64,000 nucleotides of DNA from Riemerella columbina DSM 16469 (GTDB lineage: Bacteria; Bacteroidota; Bacteroidia; Flavobacteriales; Weeksellaceae): the NCBI RefSeq assembly GCF_000374405.1, contig NZ_KB894251.1, forward strand, positions 1 to 64,000, in the 5' to 3' direction. Under the pieces are notes generated by a model. It was not told the origin of the DNA. It searched no databases and saw only the letters and a program-made list of their open reading frames with translations. Numbering within the stretch: the stretch's first letter is position 1; every line of letters begins with the position of its first letter. A program made the position numbers and the translations under genes. Shown here in pieces: positions 17,579 to 26,969 of the stretch.

Positions 17579-18526
17579 TTAGCCTTTCAATGCTTTAATT
17601 TTTTCTGTAAGTGCAGGAACTACTTGGAAAGCGTCGCCTACCACCCCATAATCTGCTGACTTAAAGAATGGTGCTTCTGGGTCATTATTGATAACAACAA
17701 TCGTTTTAGAAGAGTTAACTCCTGCTAAATGCTGAATGGCTCCAGAAATACCCACCGCCACATATAGGTTGGGTGCAATAGCCTTACCCGTTTGTCCTAC
17801 ATGCTCAGAATGTGGTCTCCAGCCAATATCAGATACCGGTTTAGAACATGCCGTTGCCGCACCTAGAGTTTGTGCTAAGTCTTCAATCATATCCCAGTTT
17901 TCAGGACCTTTCATTCCTCTGCCGGCAGATACTACAATTTCGGCTTCTTTAAGGTCTAGTTTTCCTGAAGATTGTTCGTGGCTGACTACTTTTACATCAT
18001 CATTCGCAACGCTCATATCTTTCACTTCTTCTGTTCCAGATACTGGATTTTCTTTTGCTCCAAATGCGTTTTGAGATACAGTAACAATTACGCCATTACC
18101 TTCCGCTTTCGCCACCATAAAGGCTTTCCCTGAAAAGGCTTTTCTCTTCACCTCAAATGGTGAAACATTTGTAGGCGCCTCTACAGCATTAGTAATTAGT
18201 GAATAGTTCTTTACTACTGCTAACATCGGTGCGATAGAAGCGGCGTCTGTAGTATGTGGAAATACAATCACTTGACCGTCTGCCACTTCTGAAAGTGCTT
18301 GTGCATAAGCCTTAGCACTAAAAGATTTTAAACCTTCATCTTTAATATTAATTACTTTGTCTGCACCATACTTATAAAGTAAATCCGATGCGTCTGTAGG
18401 GTTAATGCTCACTGCGGTTACGCTATCCCCTGATTGTTCTGCTACGGCTTTAGCATAAGCCACTGCCTCGAATGCGGCTTTTTTATATGCTCCGTTAATA
18501 TTTTCTGTATATACAAATACTGCCAT
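17579..18526 (-). CDS. etfA: Electron transfer flavoprotein alpha subunit
   Basis: 315 aa. Carries FAD and passes electrons from acyl-CoA dehydrogenases to the respiratory chain. The C-terminal FAD-binding domain shows GRGMKGPENW, the VGQTGKAIAPNLYVAVGISGAIQH stretch and INNDPEAPFFKSADYGVVGDAF, the classical ETF-alpha signature. It follows etfB by 48 bases in the same operon. Confidence 0.95.
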   Translation of the reverse strand: MAVFVYTENINGAYKKAAFEAVAYAKAVAEQSGDSVTAVSINPTDASDLLYKYGADKVINIKDEGLKSFSAKAYAQALSEVADGQVIVFPHTTDAASIAPMLAVVKNYSLITNAVEAPTNVSPFEVKRKAFSGKAFMVAKAEGNGVIVTVSQNAFGAKENPVSGTEEVKDMSVANDDVKVVSHEQSSGKLDLKEAEIVVSAGRGMKGPENWDMIEDLAQTLGAATACSKPVSDIGWRPHSEHVGQTGKAIAPNLYVAVGISGAIQHLAGVNSSKTIVVINNDPEAPFFKSADYGVVGDAFQVVPALTEKIKALKG

Positions 18527-18574
18527 TTTTTTTATTTTTTTAAGTTAGAAATTAATTGATTTAGAAATAGGAAA

Positions 18575-19321
18575 TTAGATGACTTTAGCCTCTTCGTGTA
18601 AGGCTTTTACTAATCCATCTAAATCATCTGGTGAGAATAACTTAACTGCGGCTCTCGGTGGTACGCTATCAAACGATACTGCTTCTACCTTCACCTCTGT
18701 TGCTACGGGTTCTTGTACATTTAGAGGTTTTGTTCTCGCCGACATAATTCCTCTCATATTAGGAATGATGAGTTCTTTTTCATCCACCATACCTTTCTGA
18801 CCTGCCACAACTGCTGGTAGAGCCACTTCTACAGTTTCTTTACCACCATCAATTTCTCTAGCCGCTTGTACTTTTCCATCATTTACTTCAAGACCTACGC
18901 AAGCGTTTACAAAAGACTTATCTAATAATTGTGCCACCATTCCTGGTACAGCACCACCATTATAGTCAATAGATTCTTTACCACAAAGGACTAAATCGTA
19001 GCCACCATTTTGTGCCACATTAGCAATTTCTTTAGCTACAGAAAAACTGTCTTTAGGCTCTGCATTGACTCTAATCGCTTCATCTGCCCCAATGGCTAAA
19101 GCCTTACGAATTACCGCCTCAGTTGCGGCATCGCCTACGGTTACTACAGTTACTTTAGCGCCTTGAGATTGCTGAAGTTTTACGGCTTTAGTTAATGCAA
19201 ATTCATCCAAAGGATTAATTACCCATTGGATTCCATTTTTATCGAATTCTGATTTATCTGCTGTAAAATTGATTTTAGAAGTAGTATCGGGTACACTACT
19301 AATACAAACTAATATTTTCAT
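18575..19321 (-). CDS. etfB: Electron transfer flavoprotein beta subunit
   Basis: 248 aa. Forms the ETF heterodimer with EtfA and binds AMP. It starts MKILVCISSVPDTTSKI and has VINPLDEFALTKAVKL, CGKESIDYNGGAVPGMVAQLL and IIPNMRGIMSART as in the family. First gene of the etfBA pair. Confidence 0.95.
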   Translation of the reverse strand: MKILVCISSVPDTTSKINFTADKSEFDKNGIQWVINPLDEFALTKAVKLQQSQGAKVTVVTVGDAATEAVIRKALAIGADEAIRVNAEPKDSFSVAKEIANVAQNGGYDLVLCGKESIDYNGGAVPGMVAQLLDKSFVNACVGLEVNDGKVQAAREIDGGKETVEVALPAVVAGQKGMVDEKELIIPNMRGIMSARTKPLNVQEPVATEVKVEAVSFDSVPPRAAVKLFSPDDLDGLVKALHEEAKVI

Positions 19322-19417
19322 ATAGATTTAACTTTTAATAGATTAATTGGTCGCTAATATACTAAAAAAATACTATGCACGCATAACATTTTTAAGATAA
19401 ATATATTTAAAGCATAA

Positions 19418-20119
19418 TTATTTTGTTTGAGCTGGTCTTACTTCAATTTTGCTAGGTAGAGTTCTTGGATTCATCTTTAAAATATCCAAAACCAAATGAC
19501 CAATATCTTCTGGTTGAATTTTCCAAGCATCTTTTTCAGAAGGGGTATTATTATTGAAATGACTCGCCACAGAACCTGGCATAATGGTAGATACCTTAAT
19601 ATTATAAGGCCTTAAATCCAACATTGCGGCTTGTGTAAACCCTACTACCCCAAATTTAGAAGCATTGTACCCCGTACCTTTAGCAAAGAAATTAGTTCCC
19701 GCCAGACTCGCAATACTTATAAAATACCCTTCTTGCTTTTTAAGAGCTTCCACAGAAGCTTTTAAACTATGAAATACTCCCGTAAGGTTGGTATCTATCA
19801 TATCTTGCCACTCTTCTAAACTTAGCTCATCTACGGGTTTAAAATATCCTAACCCTGCATTAGCCACCATCACATCTAACTGACCGAAATGCTTGGTGAT
19901 TTTCTCTACTGCTTCCAATTCGTCTTGATAATTTCTAACATTAGAAGCTACGCCAAGAACGCGTTTTGGATCATCACAAAGCTCTTTTGATGCTTTTTCG
20001 GCATCTTCTAAATTTCTACCGCTAATGGCAACTCTCATGCCTGCATCTAGCAATACTTTAGCAATTCCAAAACCAATGCCTTTGGTTCCTCCCGTAATAT
20101 AAACGACTTTATTATTCAT
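19418..20119 (-). CDS. Short-chain dehydrogenase/reductase
   Basis: 233 aa. Rossmann NAD(P) motif TGGTKGIGFGI (~9-19), NAG at VANAGLGYF, catalytic Ser in SIASLAG and YNASK with catalytic Tyr and Lys. Substrate unknown; classical SDRs of this size reduce carbonyls such as 3-oxoacyl or sugar derivatives. It starts 6 bases after a membrane-protein gene and lies in a probable rarA operon. Confidence 0.85.
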   Translation of the reverse strand: MNNKVVYITGGTKGIGFGIAKVLLDAGMRVAISGRNLEDAEKASKELCDDPKRVLGVASNVRNYQDELEAVEKITKHFGQLDVMVANAGLGYFKPVDELSLEEWQDMIDTNLTGVFHSLKASVEALKKQEGYFISIASLAGTNFFAKGTGYNASKFGVVGFTQAAMLDLRPYNIKVSTIMPGSVASHFNNNTPSEKDAWKIQPEDIGHLVLDILKMNPRTLPSKIEVRPAQTK

Positions 20120-20125
20120 TGTATT

Positions 20126-20542
20126 TTATTTTTGTGTTAATAAATTTTCAAATTGTTTTCTGTCCTTAAAAGATATAAATAATGAGCCAAATATCAAAAT
20201 AGGCGTCAGAACAACCCAAGCCCCCAACATATTATGTATTATTACTTGTATTTCAATCATGATATTAAAATAGCTACTTATCAATAATATCAGAAAAGGA
20301 ATGACTACATAACTGGCAAGAACCAAATACACTATTCTATACCAATACATTTTATTTTTAAATAAAGGATTGCAAAATTTAACCCAATTGATAGTATATT
20401 GATAAACGGCTAAACTGAAAAAAGTTATAATTGAGAACACATTAAATATTTCGCCAAAATAACTAGCAAGTATCCATAATAAAGGTATAAGACCGATAAG
20501 AACTTGCTGAATTTGATTGTCGTATCGAAGTATTTTTTTCAT
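20126..20542 (-). CDS. Four-helix membrane protein of unknown function
   Basis: 138 aa with four hydrophobic segments (about 13-30, 34-52, 68-90, 100-125) and a basic C-terminal tail. I do not recognise the family; the layout (four helices with short polar N terminus) resembles small DUF4870-type proteins. It lies between rarA and the SDR gene with short gaps. Confidence 0.6.
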   Translation of the reverse strand: MKKILRYDNQIQQVLIGLIPLLWILASYFGEIFNVFSIITFFSLAVYQYTINWVKFCNPLFKNKMYWYRIVYLVLASYVVIPFLILLISSYFNIMIEIQVIIHNMLGAWVVLTPILIFGSLFISFKDRKQFENLLTQK

Positions 20543-20567
20543 CGTAATTAATACTTGGAGTTACAAT

Positions 20568-21839
20568 TTATTTCTTCCATTTTTTCTGTTGTTCCGCTTT
20601 TATTTTTTGTTCGGTGGCGTTATTTCCTGCTTTGTAAAATTGGGTGCCTTGTAGTTCTTTAGGTAAAAAATCTTGTGCCACAAAATTACCCTCATAAGCG
20701 TGGGCATAGCGATAGTCTTTGCCATAATCCATTTCTTTCATAAGTTTGGTTGGAGCATTTCTTAAATGAAGTGGTACAGGCAGATGCGAGGTCTTTTTAG
20801 CCACTGCCATAGCTTCATTAATAGCCGCATAGGTAGAATTACTTTTAGGTGACACCGCAAGATAAACCGCACATTCACTTAAAATGATTCGGGCTTCGGG
20901 TAAGCCAATCACATTTACCGCTTGGAAACAGCTATTTGCCATGGTTAGTGCTTGAGGGTTTGCCAATCCAATATCTTCTGACGCCAAAATCAATAAGCGC
21001 CTGGCAATGAATTTAATATCCTCACCACCATTGAGCATTCTCGCAAGCCAATACACCGCAGCATCAGGGTCGCTACCTCGTATAGATTTGATAAATGCGG
21101 AAATAATATCATAATGTTGTTCGCCATTTTTATCATAAACCGCCATATTTTCTTGGAGCACTTGCAATACTTTTTGATTGCTAATATCCCAATGGTTTGA
21201 ATTTTTATATTGATTAAGCACCCATTCCACCGCATTAATAAGTTTTCTAGCATCGCCGCCAGAATATTGGATAAAGGCTTCTTTTTCTTTAATGCTAAAT
21301 TGCGTCTGCTCATCTTGGTTAAATCGTTCGAGGGCAATATCAATTAACACTTCCAATTTATCATAGGCTAAGGATTTTAACACTAAAACTTGCGAACGCG
21401 AAAGCAATGCCGAAACCACCTCGAAACTTGGATTTTCCGTAGTTGCTCCAATCAGAACAATCCAACCTTTTTCTACCGCATGAAGCAGAGAATCTTGCTG
21501 AGATTTATTAAACCGATGAATTTCATCAATAAATAATATAGGGGATTTTCCAGAAAATAAATGTTGTTTTTTAGCATCTTCTATCACTTCTCTCACATCT
21601 TTAACCCCGCTAGAAACTGCCGAAAGTTTATAAAATCGCCTATCGGATTGTTCGGAAATGATTTCTGCTAAAGTGGTTTTACCCGTACCTGGCGGTCCCC
21701 AAAATATCAATGAATTAAGCGTATCATTCGCAAGCATATTTCTTATAGGACCATTTTTTCCAGTAAGATGCTCTTGTCCAATGACTTCATCAAGGTTTTT
21801 GGGTCTAAGGCGTTCAGCTAAAGGGGTGTTTGAATTCAA
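20568..21839 (-). CDS. rarA: Replication-associated recombination protein A
   Basis: 423 aa. AAA+ ATPase related to clamp loaders, acts at stalled forks. N-terminal PLAERLRPKNLDEVIGQEHL; Walker A WGPPGTGKTT (~47-56); Walker B LFIDEIHRFN; sensor TTENPSFEV; C-terminal RarA domain with SEDIGLANPQAL and HLRNAPTKLMKE. The start is TTG at 21839; no ATG suits the conserved N terminus. The divergent yidD also begins with TTG. Confidence 0.93.
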   Translation of the reverse strand: MNSNTPLAERLRPKNLDEVIGQEHLTGKNGPIRNMLANDTLNSLIFWGPPGTGKTTLAEIISEQSDRRFYKLSAVSSGVKDVREVIEDAKKQHLFSGKSPILFIDEIHRFNKSQQDSLLHAVEKGWIVLIGATTENPSFEVVSALLSRSQVLVLKSLAYDKLEVLIDIALERFNQDEQTQFSIKEKEAFIQYSGGDARKLINAVEWVLNQYKNSNHWDISNQKVLQVLQENMAVYDKNGEQHYDIISAFIKSIRGSDPDAAVYWLARMLNGGEDIKFIARRLLILASEDIGLANPQALTMANSCFQAVNVIGLPEARIILSECAVYLAVSPKSNSTYAAINEAMAVAKKTSHLPVPLHLRNAPTKLMKEMDYGKDYRYAHAYEGNFVAQDFLPKELQGTQFYKAGNNATEQKIKAEQQKKWKK

Positions 21840-21869
21840 TCTGAAAGGGTTTTAAAATTAAACTTCAAA

Positions 21870-21908
21870 CAAATTTAAACTATTTTTCAATTTTTTAGAC
21901 TATTTTTG
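21870..21908. promoter_or_regulatory. Divergent -7 boxes for rarA and yidD
   Basis: Minus-strand TAAATTTG at 21870-21877 faces rarA. Plus-strand TATTTTTG at 21901-21908 ends 7 bases before the yidD TTG, which would leave almost no leader. Confidence 0.6.
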
Positions 21909-21915
21909 CCTTGTT

Positions 21916-22170
21916 TTGAAAGCCACTTTAAATAAAATTCTAATTTTTCCATTGGTTATAGGGATTAAATTCTATCAATATGCTCTATCGCCATGGCTTG
22001 GAAAAAATTGTAGATTTCAGCCGACTTGCTCACATTATATGTTGCAAGCTCTGAAAACGCATGGATTATTTAAAGGGCTTGGGCTTGGAATCAAACGCAT
22101 TTTGAGATGCCACCCTTGGGGTGGACAAGGCTATGATCCCGTGCCCCCAAAACATCAAAAAGAAAAATAA
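21916..22170 (+). CDS. yidD: Membrane protein insertion efficiency factor YidD
   Basis: 84 aa. The family is small, membrane-associated and aids YidC-dependent insertion. The core is [28 protein letters not shown] and [20 protein letters not shown], nearly the family consensus, with three conserved Cys. The start is TTG at 21916, only 7 bases after a -7 box, so a leaderless message is possible. lgt follows 6 bases after its stop. Confidence 0.93.
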   Translation: MKATLNKILIFPLVIGIKFYQYALSPWLGKNCRFQPTCSHYMLQALKTHGLFKGLGLGIKRILRCHPWGGQGYDPVPPKHQKEK

Positions 22171-22176
22171 TTAATT

Positions 22177-23043
22177 ATGAATACATTATTATACATCACT
22201 TGGGACCCGCCTAAAGGTATAGATTTAGGATTTTTTACCCTGCATTTTTATAGTTTAATGTTTGTGATTGCCTTTAGTTTAGGCTATTTATTGATGAAAA
22301 AAATGTTTGAACTCGATGGTGTGGACGAAAAATACTTAGAACCCCTCCTAACTTGGACGATTGTAGGGACTATTTTCGGTGCGAGGTTAGGCCATGTTAT
22401 TTTCTATCAACCCGAATTGTTCAAAGAAGATTTTTGGTCGGTATTTTTACCCATCAGAACTAAGCCTCAATTAGAATTTACGGGATTTTCAGGATTGGCG
22501 AGCCATGGAGCGACCATCGCTTTAATTTTTACTACGCTATATTACAGCTATAAAATCATTAAGAAAAATCCATTTTGGGTTTACGATAGACTTGGAATTG
22601 TAGTGGCTTTGGGTGGTGGTTTTGTAAGGATTGGTAATTTCCTTAATTCTGAAATTGTAGGGAAACCTGCACCAGACCATTCGCCATTTGCTATTCTATT
22701 TCCTCAGCAAAGTTTTGAATATGGAGCCATTGTACCACGCTATCCTGCCCAATTATTCGAGGCATTCGGCTACTTCTGTTTGTTTGTATTATTATGGTAT
22801 TTGTATAGAACAACTAAAAAGAAATATCAGCAAGGCTGGTTATTCGGTTTATTTTTCTTGATACTTTGGGCAATACGCTTTACGGTAGAATTTTGGAAAG
22901 AACCCCAAGGTGATGAGTTTATCCACTTTGCGGGATTGAATACAGGACAAATCCTTTCCATTCCGTTTATGATTTCGGGTGCCGTGATTATGTATCTGTC
23001 GAAAAACTTTAAACTTCCAGAGCCACAACCTCAATCGAAATAA
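22177..23043 (+). CDS. lgt: Prolipoprotein diacylglyceryl transferase
   Basis: 288 aa. Transfers diacylglycerol to the lipobox cysteine of prolipoproteins in the inner membrane. Seven or so membrane segments; the signature GGGFVRIGNFLNSEIVGKP (~147-165) and RYPAQLFEA are present with the essential Arg and Asn. In operon with yidD. Confidence 0.95.
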   Translation: MNTLLYITWDPPKGIDLGFFTLHFYSLMFVIAFSLGYLLMKKMFELDGVDEKYLEPLLTWTIVGTIFGARLGHVIFYQPELFKEDFWSVFLPIRTKPQLEFTGFSGLASHGATIALIFTTLYYSYKIIKKNPFWVYDRLGIVVALGGGFVRIGNFLNSEIVGKPAPDHSPFAILFPQQSFEYGAIVPRYPAQLFEAFGYFCLFVLLWYLYRTTKKKYQQGWLFGLFFLILWAIRFTVEFWKEPQGDEFIHFAGLNTGQILSIPFMISGAVIMYLSKNFKLPEPQPQSK

Positions 23044-23050
23044 CTTTATA

Positions 23051-23080
23051 AAATCCTTGCTTCTAGAGTGAGGATTTTTT
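23051..23080 (+). terminator. Terminator after lgt
   Basis: AAATCCT (23051-23057) pairs with AGGATTT (23071-23077), then T-run. Confidence 0.6.
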
Positions 23081-23103
23081 ATTCACCTTAATTTTAAAAT
23101 CCC

Positions 23104-23111
23104 TACTTTTG
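23104..23111 (+). promoter_or_regulatory. -7 box of the RsmB-type gene
   Basis: TACTTTTG matches TAnnTTTG, 40 bases before the start. Confidence 0.5.
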
Positions 23112-23151
23112 CACCAGAGTATTTCTATCTCTATTAAAGCAAAATATACTT

Positions 23152-24357
23152 ATGGAACTCATACATCGTAATTTACTCATAGGCATCCACGATGCACTAC
23201 AAGAAACTTTTTTTGAAAACAACAAATACGCCGATAAAGTTATAGAACGGCTGTTAAAAGCCAATAAAAAATGGGGCAGCCAAGACCGCGCCGTAGTTTC
23301 AGAGATTTTTTATAATATCATCCGCTGGAAAAAGCGTTTAGAATACTATATGGGCGAAGGCGTAAAACCGAATAATGTTTATAAACTCATCATCGCCTAT
23401 TTACTATGGAGTGAAACCCATTATAAAAAATTTGAAGAGTTTGAAGGCATTAAAGTTGCCGATATCATCAAAAAATTAAAAAAAGGTACGCTACCCACCA
23501 AAGCTATTGAATATTCTATCCCCGAATGGCTAGCCGAAACTTTAGAGAAGGAACTGGGAAACCATTGGAAAAAAGAAATGAAGGCACTTAATGAGCAAGC
23601 CGCCACGGTACTCCGTACCAATACCCTAAAAACCACTCCTAAAGAATTGGTAGCAGATTTAAAAGACGAAGGCGTAAAATGTTTTACCATAAAAGGCTAT
23701 CCTGATGCCGTTCAACTGCAAGAAAAAAAGAATGTATTCCTCACTTCAGCTTTTAAAGATGGGCTTTTTGAAGTGCAAGATGCGGGCTCTCAAAAAATAG
23801 GTGAGTTTTTAGAAGTAGAAGAAGGCTTACGCGTGGTAGATGCTTGTGCAGGTGCAGGTGGTAAAACGCTACACTTAGCGGCTCAAATGAACAACAAAGG
23901 ACAAATTATTGCTTTAGATATCCACGCTTGGAAATTGGCAGAACTTAAACGCAGAGGAAAAAGAGCAGGCGCTCATAATATAGAAACGCGATTAATTTCT
24001 GATAATAAAGTTATTAAAAGACTTCACAACAAAGCCGACCGCTTACTTTTAGATGTGCCTTGTTCAGGATTAGGCGTTTTAAAAAGAAATCCAGACAGCA
24101 AATGGAAAATTGACGAAGACTTTATCCAACGCATTAGAAAAGAGCAAGAAACTATCCTTAGAGAGTATTCTAAAATCCTTAAAAAAGGCGGTAAAATGGT
24201 CTACGCCACTTGCTCTATCTTACCCTCAGAAAATAAACATCAAGTAGCTAAATTCCTCAATGAGCATCCTAATTTTAAACTCATAAAAGAACATCATCAG
24301 CTCCCCAGCGATGGCTATGATGGCTTCTATATGGCAAAATTGGAAAGAATGGAATAA
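23152..24357 (+). CDS. RsmB/NOP-family rRNA cytosine-C5 methyltransferase
   Basis: 401 aa. Methylates cytosine in rRNA with SAM. An N-terminal NusB-like helical part (1-130) is followed by a Rossmann methyltransferase: VVDACAGAGGKT (SAM binding, ~235-246), DVPCSGLGVLKRNPDSKW (motif IV) and ATCSILPSENKHQ with the catalytic Cys (motif VI). The exact target (16S C967 for RsmB) is not provable from sequence. It is convergent with the permease gene across a perfect palindrome. Confidence 0.88.
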   Translation: MELIHRNLLIGIHDALQETFFENNKYADKVIERLLKANKKWGSQDRAVVSEIFYNIIRWKKRLEYYMGEGVKPNNVYKLIIAYLLWSETHYKKFEEFEGIKVADIIKKLKKGTLPTKAIEYSIPEWLAETLEKELGNHWKKEMKALNEQAATVLRTNTLKTTPKELVADLKDEGVKCFTIKGYPDAVQLQEKKNVFLTSAFKDGLFEVQDAGSQKIGEFLEVEEGLRVVDACAGAGGKTLHLAAQMNNKGQIIALDIHAWKLAELKRRGKRAGAHNIETRLISDNKVIKRLHNKADRLLLDVPCSGLGVLKRNPDSKWKIDEDFIQRIRKEQETILREYSKILKKGGKMVYATCSILPSENKHQVAKFLNEHPNFKLIKEHHQLPSDGYDGFYMAKLERME

Positions 24358-24360
24358 AAC

Positions 24361-24390
24361 AATCGGTTACTAAAATTTTAGTAACCGATT
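24361..24390. terminator. Bidirectional terminator, 30-base perfect palindrome
   Basis: AATCGGTTACTAAAA followed by its exact reverse complement, with T-rich flanks on both strands. It serves the rsmB-type gene (+) and the permease (-). Confidence 0.85.
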
Positions 24391-24396
24391 TTGTAT

Positions 24397-25899
24397 TTAT
24401 TTATACTCATCATAGCCGCCTCGGTTGAGTACGGAGTGGTTCTTACCATATAAAAAGTAGAGTAAAATACCAAAAGTCAGCCAGCCAATCGCCATATAAA
24501 TGGCCGTTACTTCAAGGTTAAAGATTAAATAGACATTGGTTAAAATCCCTAAACTTGCTATAAGTGGCAAAGCTGGAGTCCTAAAATCTCTCTTTAGTTC
24601 AGGTCGTTTTACACGAAGTAACCACACCGCAAAACATACCATGGTAAAGGCAAATAAGGTTTCAAAACTCGTCATATGTACCAAAGTGCTAATTGGTGTG
24701 GTTGCTGCTACAATTGCTACAATTAAACCAATGATAATGGTATTTTTATACGGGGTTTTTCTAGTAGGATGGATTTCTTTAAACACGCCTGGTAATAACC
24801 CATCTTTCGACATTCCTAAAAATATTCTCGACTGTCCCAACATTAAAACCATTAACACAGAAATTAATCCAACTGTGGCTGCAACTGTAATCATAATTAC
24901 TGCCCAATTCATTCCTGTGGCTTTTTCAAATGCGACTGCTACTGGTGCTGTAAGAGCATCTGGAACCACACCAAAATCTTTATAATTCATCATCCCAGTA
25001 AGGACAACCGACATCAAGATATATAATAAAGTACAAATCAGTAAAGAGGCAATAATGGCAAATGGAATATCTTTTTTAGGATTTTTTGCCTCTGCGGCTT
25101 GGGTAGACACGGCATCAAAACCGATATAAGCAAAGAATACTGCCGACGCTCCAGCAATAATTCCGTGAATACCATAGGCTTCTCCCATACTTCCATCTGA
25201 TTGCTTAATTAAAGTTGCCTCAGGAATAAACGGTGTCAAATTATCCATATTGATATAAAACGCCCCTACGATAATCACAAAAATAACAACAGAAGTTTTC
25301 ATCATCACAATAAAATTATTAGCACCAGCCGCTTCTTTAGTTCCTCTAACTAATACTGCCGTCACCAATAACACGATACATAATGCAGGTAAGTTTATCG
25401 CAAAAGACGGCTCTGCTAAGCCATGTAGTAAAGCGTATTTTTTTGCAGAAGCAATATCATTGGTAAGATAATAGGGAATTTCTAATCCGAACAATTTTAG
25501 CATTTTATTAAAATACCCTGACCAAGATACGGCTACCGTCATAGAACCCATAGCATATTCTAATACCAATCCCCAGCCAATTAACCAAGCGAAAACCTCC
25601 CCTACTGTACCGTAAGCATAGGCATAAGCGGAACCTTCTACAGGGAGCAATGAGGCAAATTCTGCATAACATAACGCTGCAAAAATACATGCAATTCCTG
25701 CAATAACAAATGATAACGCTAAGGCAGGACCTGCATGAAAATAAGCACCCGTTCCCGTTAGCACGAAAATACCGCCGCCAATAATAGCTCCAATACCAAT
25801 GGCTGTAAGGCTCCATTTACCTAAAACTCTTTTAAGCTCACTCTTGTTCATATCTGCTTCATAGGCAGCGAGAGGTTTTTTCTTCCAAATACTCGACAT
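24397..25899 (-). CDS. APC-family amino acid permease (CAT-like)
   Basis: 500 aa with about 12-14 hydrophobic segments. IGIGAIIGGGIFVLTG in TM1 is the APC substrate/backbone motif; FFAYIGFDAVSTQAAEAKNPKKDIP in TM6-loop and the TRKTPYKN loop fit the cationic amino acid transporter branch. Imports amino acids by proton symport or exchange. Substrate not determinable. Monocistronic, with long AT-rich upstream DNA. Confidence 0.85.
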   Translation of the reverse strand: MSSIWKKKPLAAYEADMNKSELKRVLGKWSLTAIGIGAIIGGGIFVLTGTGAYFHAGPALALSFVIAGIACIFAALCYAEFASLLPVEGSAYAYAYGTVGEVFAWLIGWGLVLEYAMGSMTVAVSWSGYFNKMLKLFGLEIPYYLTNDIASAKKYALLHGLAEPSFAINLPALCIVLLVTAVLVRGTKEAAGANNFIVMMKTSVVIFVIIVGAFYINMDNLTPFIPEATLIKQSDGSMGEAYGIHGIIAGASAVFFAYIGFDAVSTQAAEAKNPKKDIPFAIIASLLICTLLYILMSVVLTGMMNYKDFGVVPDALTAPVAVAFEKATGMNWAVIMITVAATVGLISVLMVLMLGQSRIFLGMSKDGLLPGVFKEIHPTRKTPYKNTIIIGLIVAIVAATTPISTLVHMTSFETLFAFTMVCFAVWLLRVKRPELKRDFRTPALPLIASLGILTNVYLIFNLEVTAIYMAIGWLTFGILLYFLYGKNHSVLNRGGYDEYK

Positions 25900-26093
25900 A
25901 AGTGTTTTTTATTTTATTAAATTATATTTTTCAAACGATTTTACGAAAATAGAATAATTTTTTGAAAAATTAACATTTAACATACTAAATTTTAAGATTA
26001 ATTTTACTTTAAATTAAAAATTAAGACTATTAAATCATCAATTATTTAAATTTATTTTAACAAATATTCATCTCTATTTTCAGGATTTTATAG

Positions 26094-26101
26094 TATCTTT
26101 G
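26094..26101 (+). promoter_or_regulatory. -7 box of pnuC
   Basis: TATCTTTG ends 5 bases before the pnuC ATG, so transcription would begin at or next to the start codon. Confidence 0.55.
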
Positions 26102-26106
26102 GCTAC

Positions 26107-26775
26107 ATGAATTTATATGACCTATTCCTATTGCCTTACGAGGGCTATGCTGCTTATCAAATTATTTTAGAAGCCATCGCTTGTCTATTCGGATTGATGA
26201 GTGTTTACTTCTCAATGAAGAAGAATATATGGGTTTATCCAACGGGCATTGTCAGCACTATAATTTATGTTTATTTACTGTTCAAATTTGGACTTCTAGG
26301 TGATATGATGATTAATTTTTACTATACCGTGATGAGTATCTACGGCTGGGCACTTTGGTCTAAAAGTTCTACTGATAACATTCATATAGAGGTTTCAAAA
26401 ACAACAAAAAAGGAATGGTTAATTAGTTTAGGATTATTTATTTTAAGCATTGTTTTAGTAGGAATAATATATTACTTTAAACCTTATATAGACCAAGGTT
26501 TTTCTATGAAAGGCGTCAGTTTAGGTTGGCATCACCTCGATTGGATGAACTATACCGATATTATGACCACGGCTATTTTCCTAGTCGGGATGTGGCTAAT
26601 GGCAAAAAGAAAAATTGAAAACTGGCTCTTTTGGATTCTTGGGGATTGCATCAGCGTTCCTATGTATCTTTATAAAGGCTTAGGCATCACTTCATTTCAA
26701 TATGCTGTGTTTACCGTTCTTGCCATTATGGGCTATAGAGCATGGCAGAAGAATACTTCGGCTAAGAAATTATAA
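26107..26775 (+). CDS. pnuC: Nicotinamide riboside/NMN transporter PnuC
   Basis: 222 aa, seven-helix facilitator. Takes up nicotinamide riboside for NAD synthesis. NFYYTVMSIYGWALW and the conserved ENWLFWILGDCISVPMYLYKG with the W-x3-W spacing are visible, plus a C-terminal ALW-type helix. No riboswitch leader can fit because the -7 box abuts the start. A composite intergenic repeat follows the stop codon. Confidence 0.92.
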   Translation: MNLYDLFLLPYEGYAAYQIILEAIACLFGLMSVYFSMKKNIWVYPTGIVSTIIYVYLLFKFGLLGDMMINFYYTVMSIYGWALWSKSSTDNIHIEVSKTTKKEWLISLGLFILSIVLVGIIYYFKPYIDQGFSMKGVSLGWHHLDWMNYTDIMTTAIFLVGMWLMAKRKIENWLFWILGDCISVPMYLYKGLGITSFQYAVFTVLAIMGYRAWQKNTSAKKL

Positions 26776-26900
26776 ATGAAGGTGGAAGTTTTGAGGGATG
26801 AGTTTTGAGTTACCTTTTGTTTTGCTTAAAGCTTATAGTTTACCGCTAATTATATGTGGCTTATTGCCTATGGTCTTCGGTAAAAGTTAGTAAGCGCCAC
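26776..26900 (+). repeat. Composite intergenic repeat, copy 2
   Basis: Directly after the pnuC stop: an ATAAATG box, GAAGGTGGAAGTTTTGAGGG, ATGAGTTTTGAGTTACC, then GCTTAAAGCTTATAG and GGCTTATTGCCTATGG. The modules match copies 1 and 3, in the same orientation relative to the upstream gene. Confidence 0.55.
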
Positions 26901-26969
26901 CCTAAAACAAGTTCAGGGTCTATTGTTTAGAACGATATGAATTTTGAATTATAGACTATCAATAATGTT

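Noticed and set aside
26030-26106. NAD or thiamine riboswitch before pnuC
   Set aside because: The -7 box is only 5 bases from the ATG, leaving no leader.
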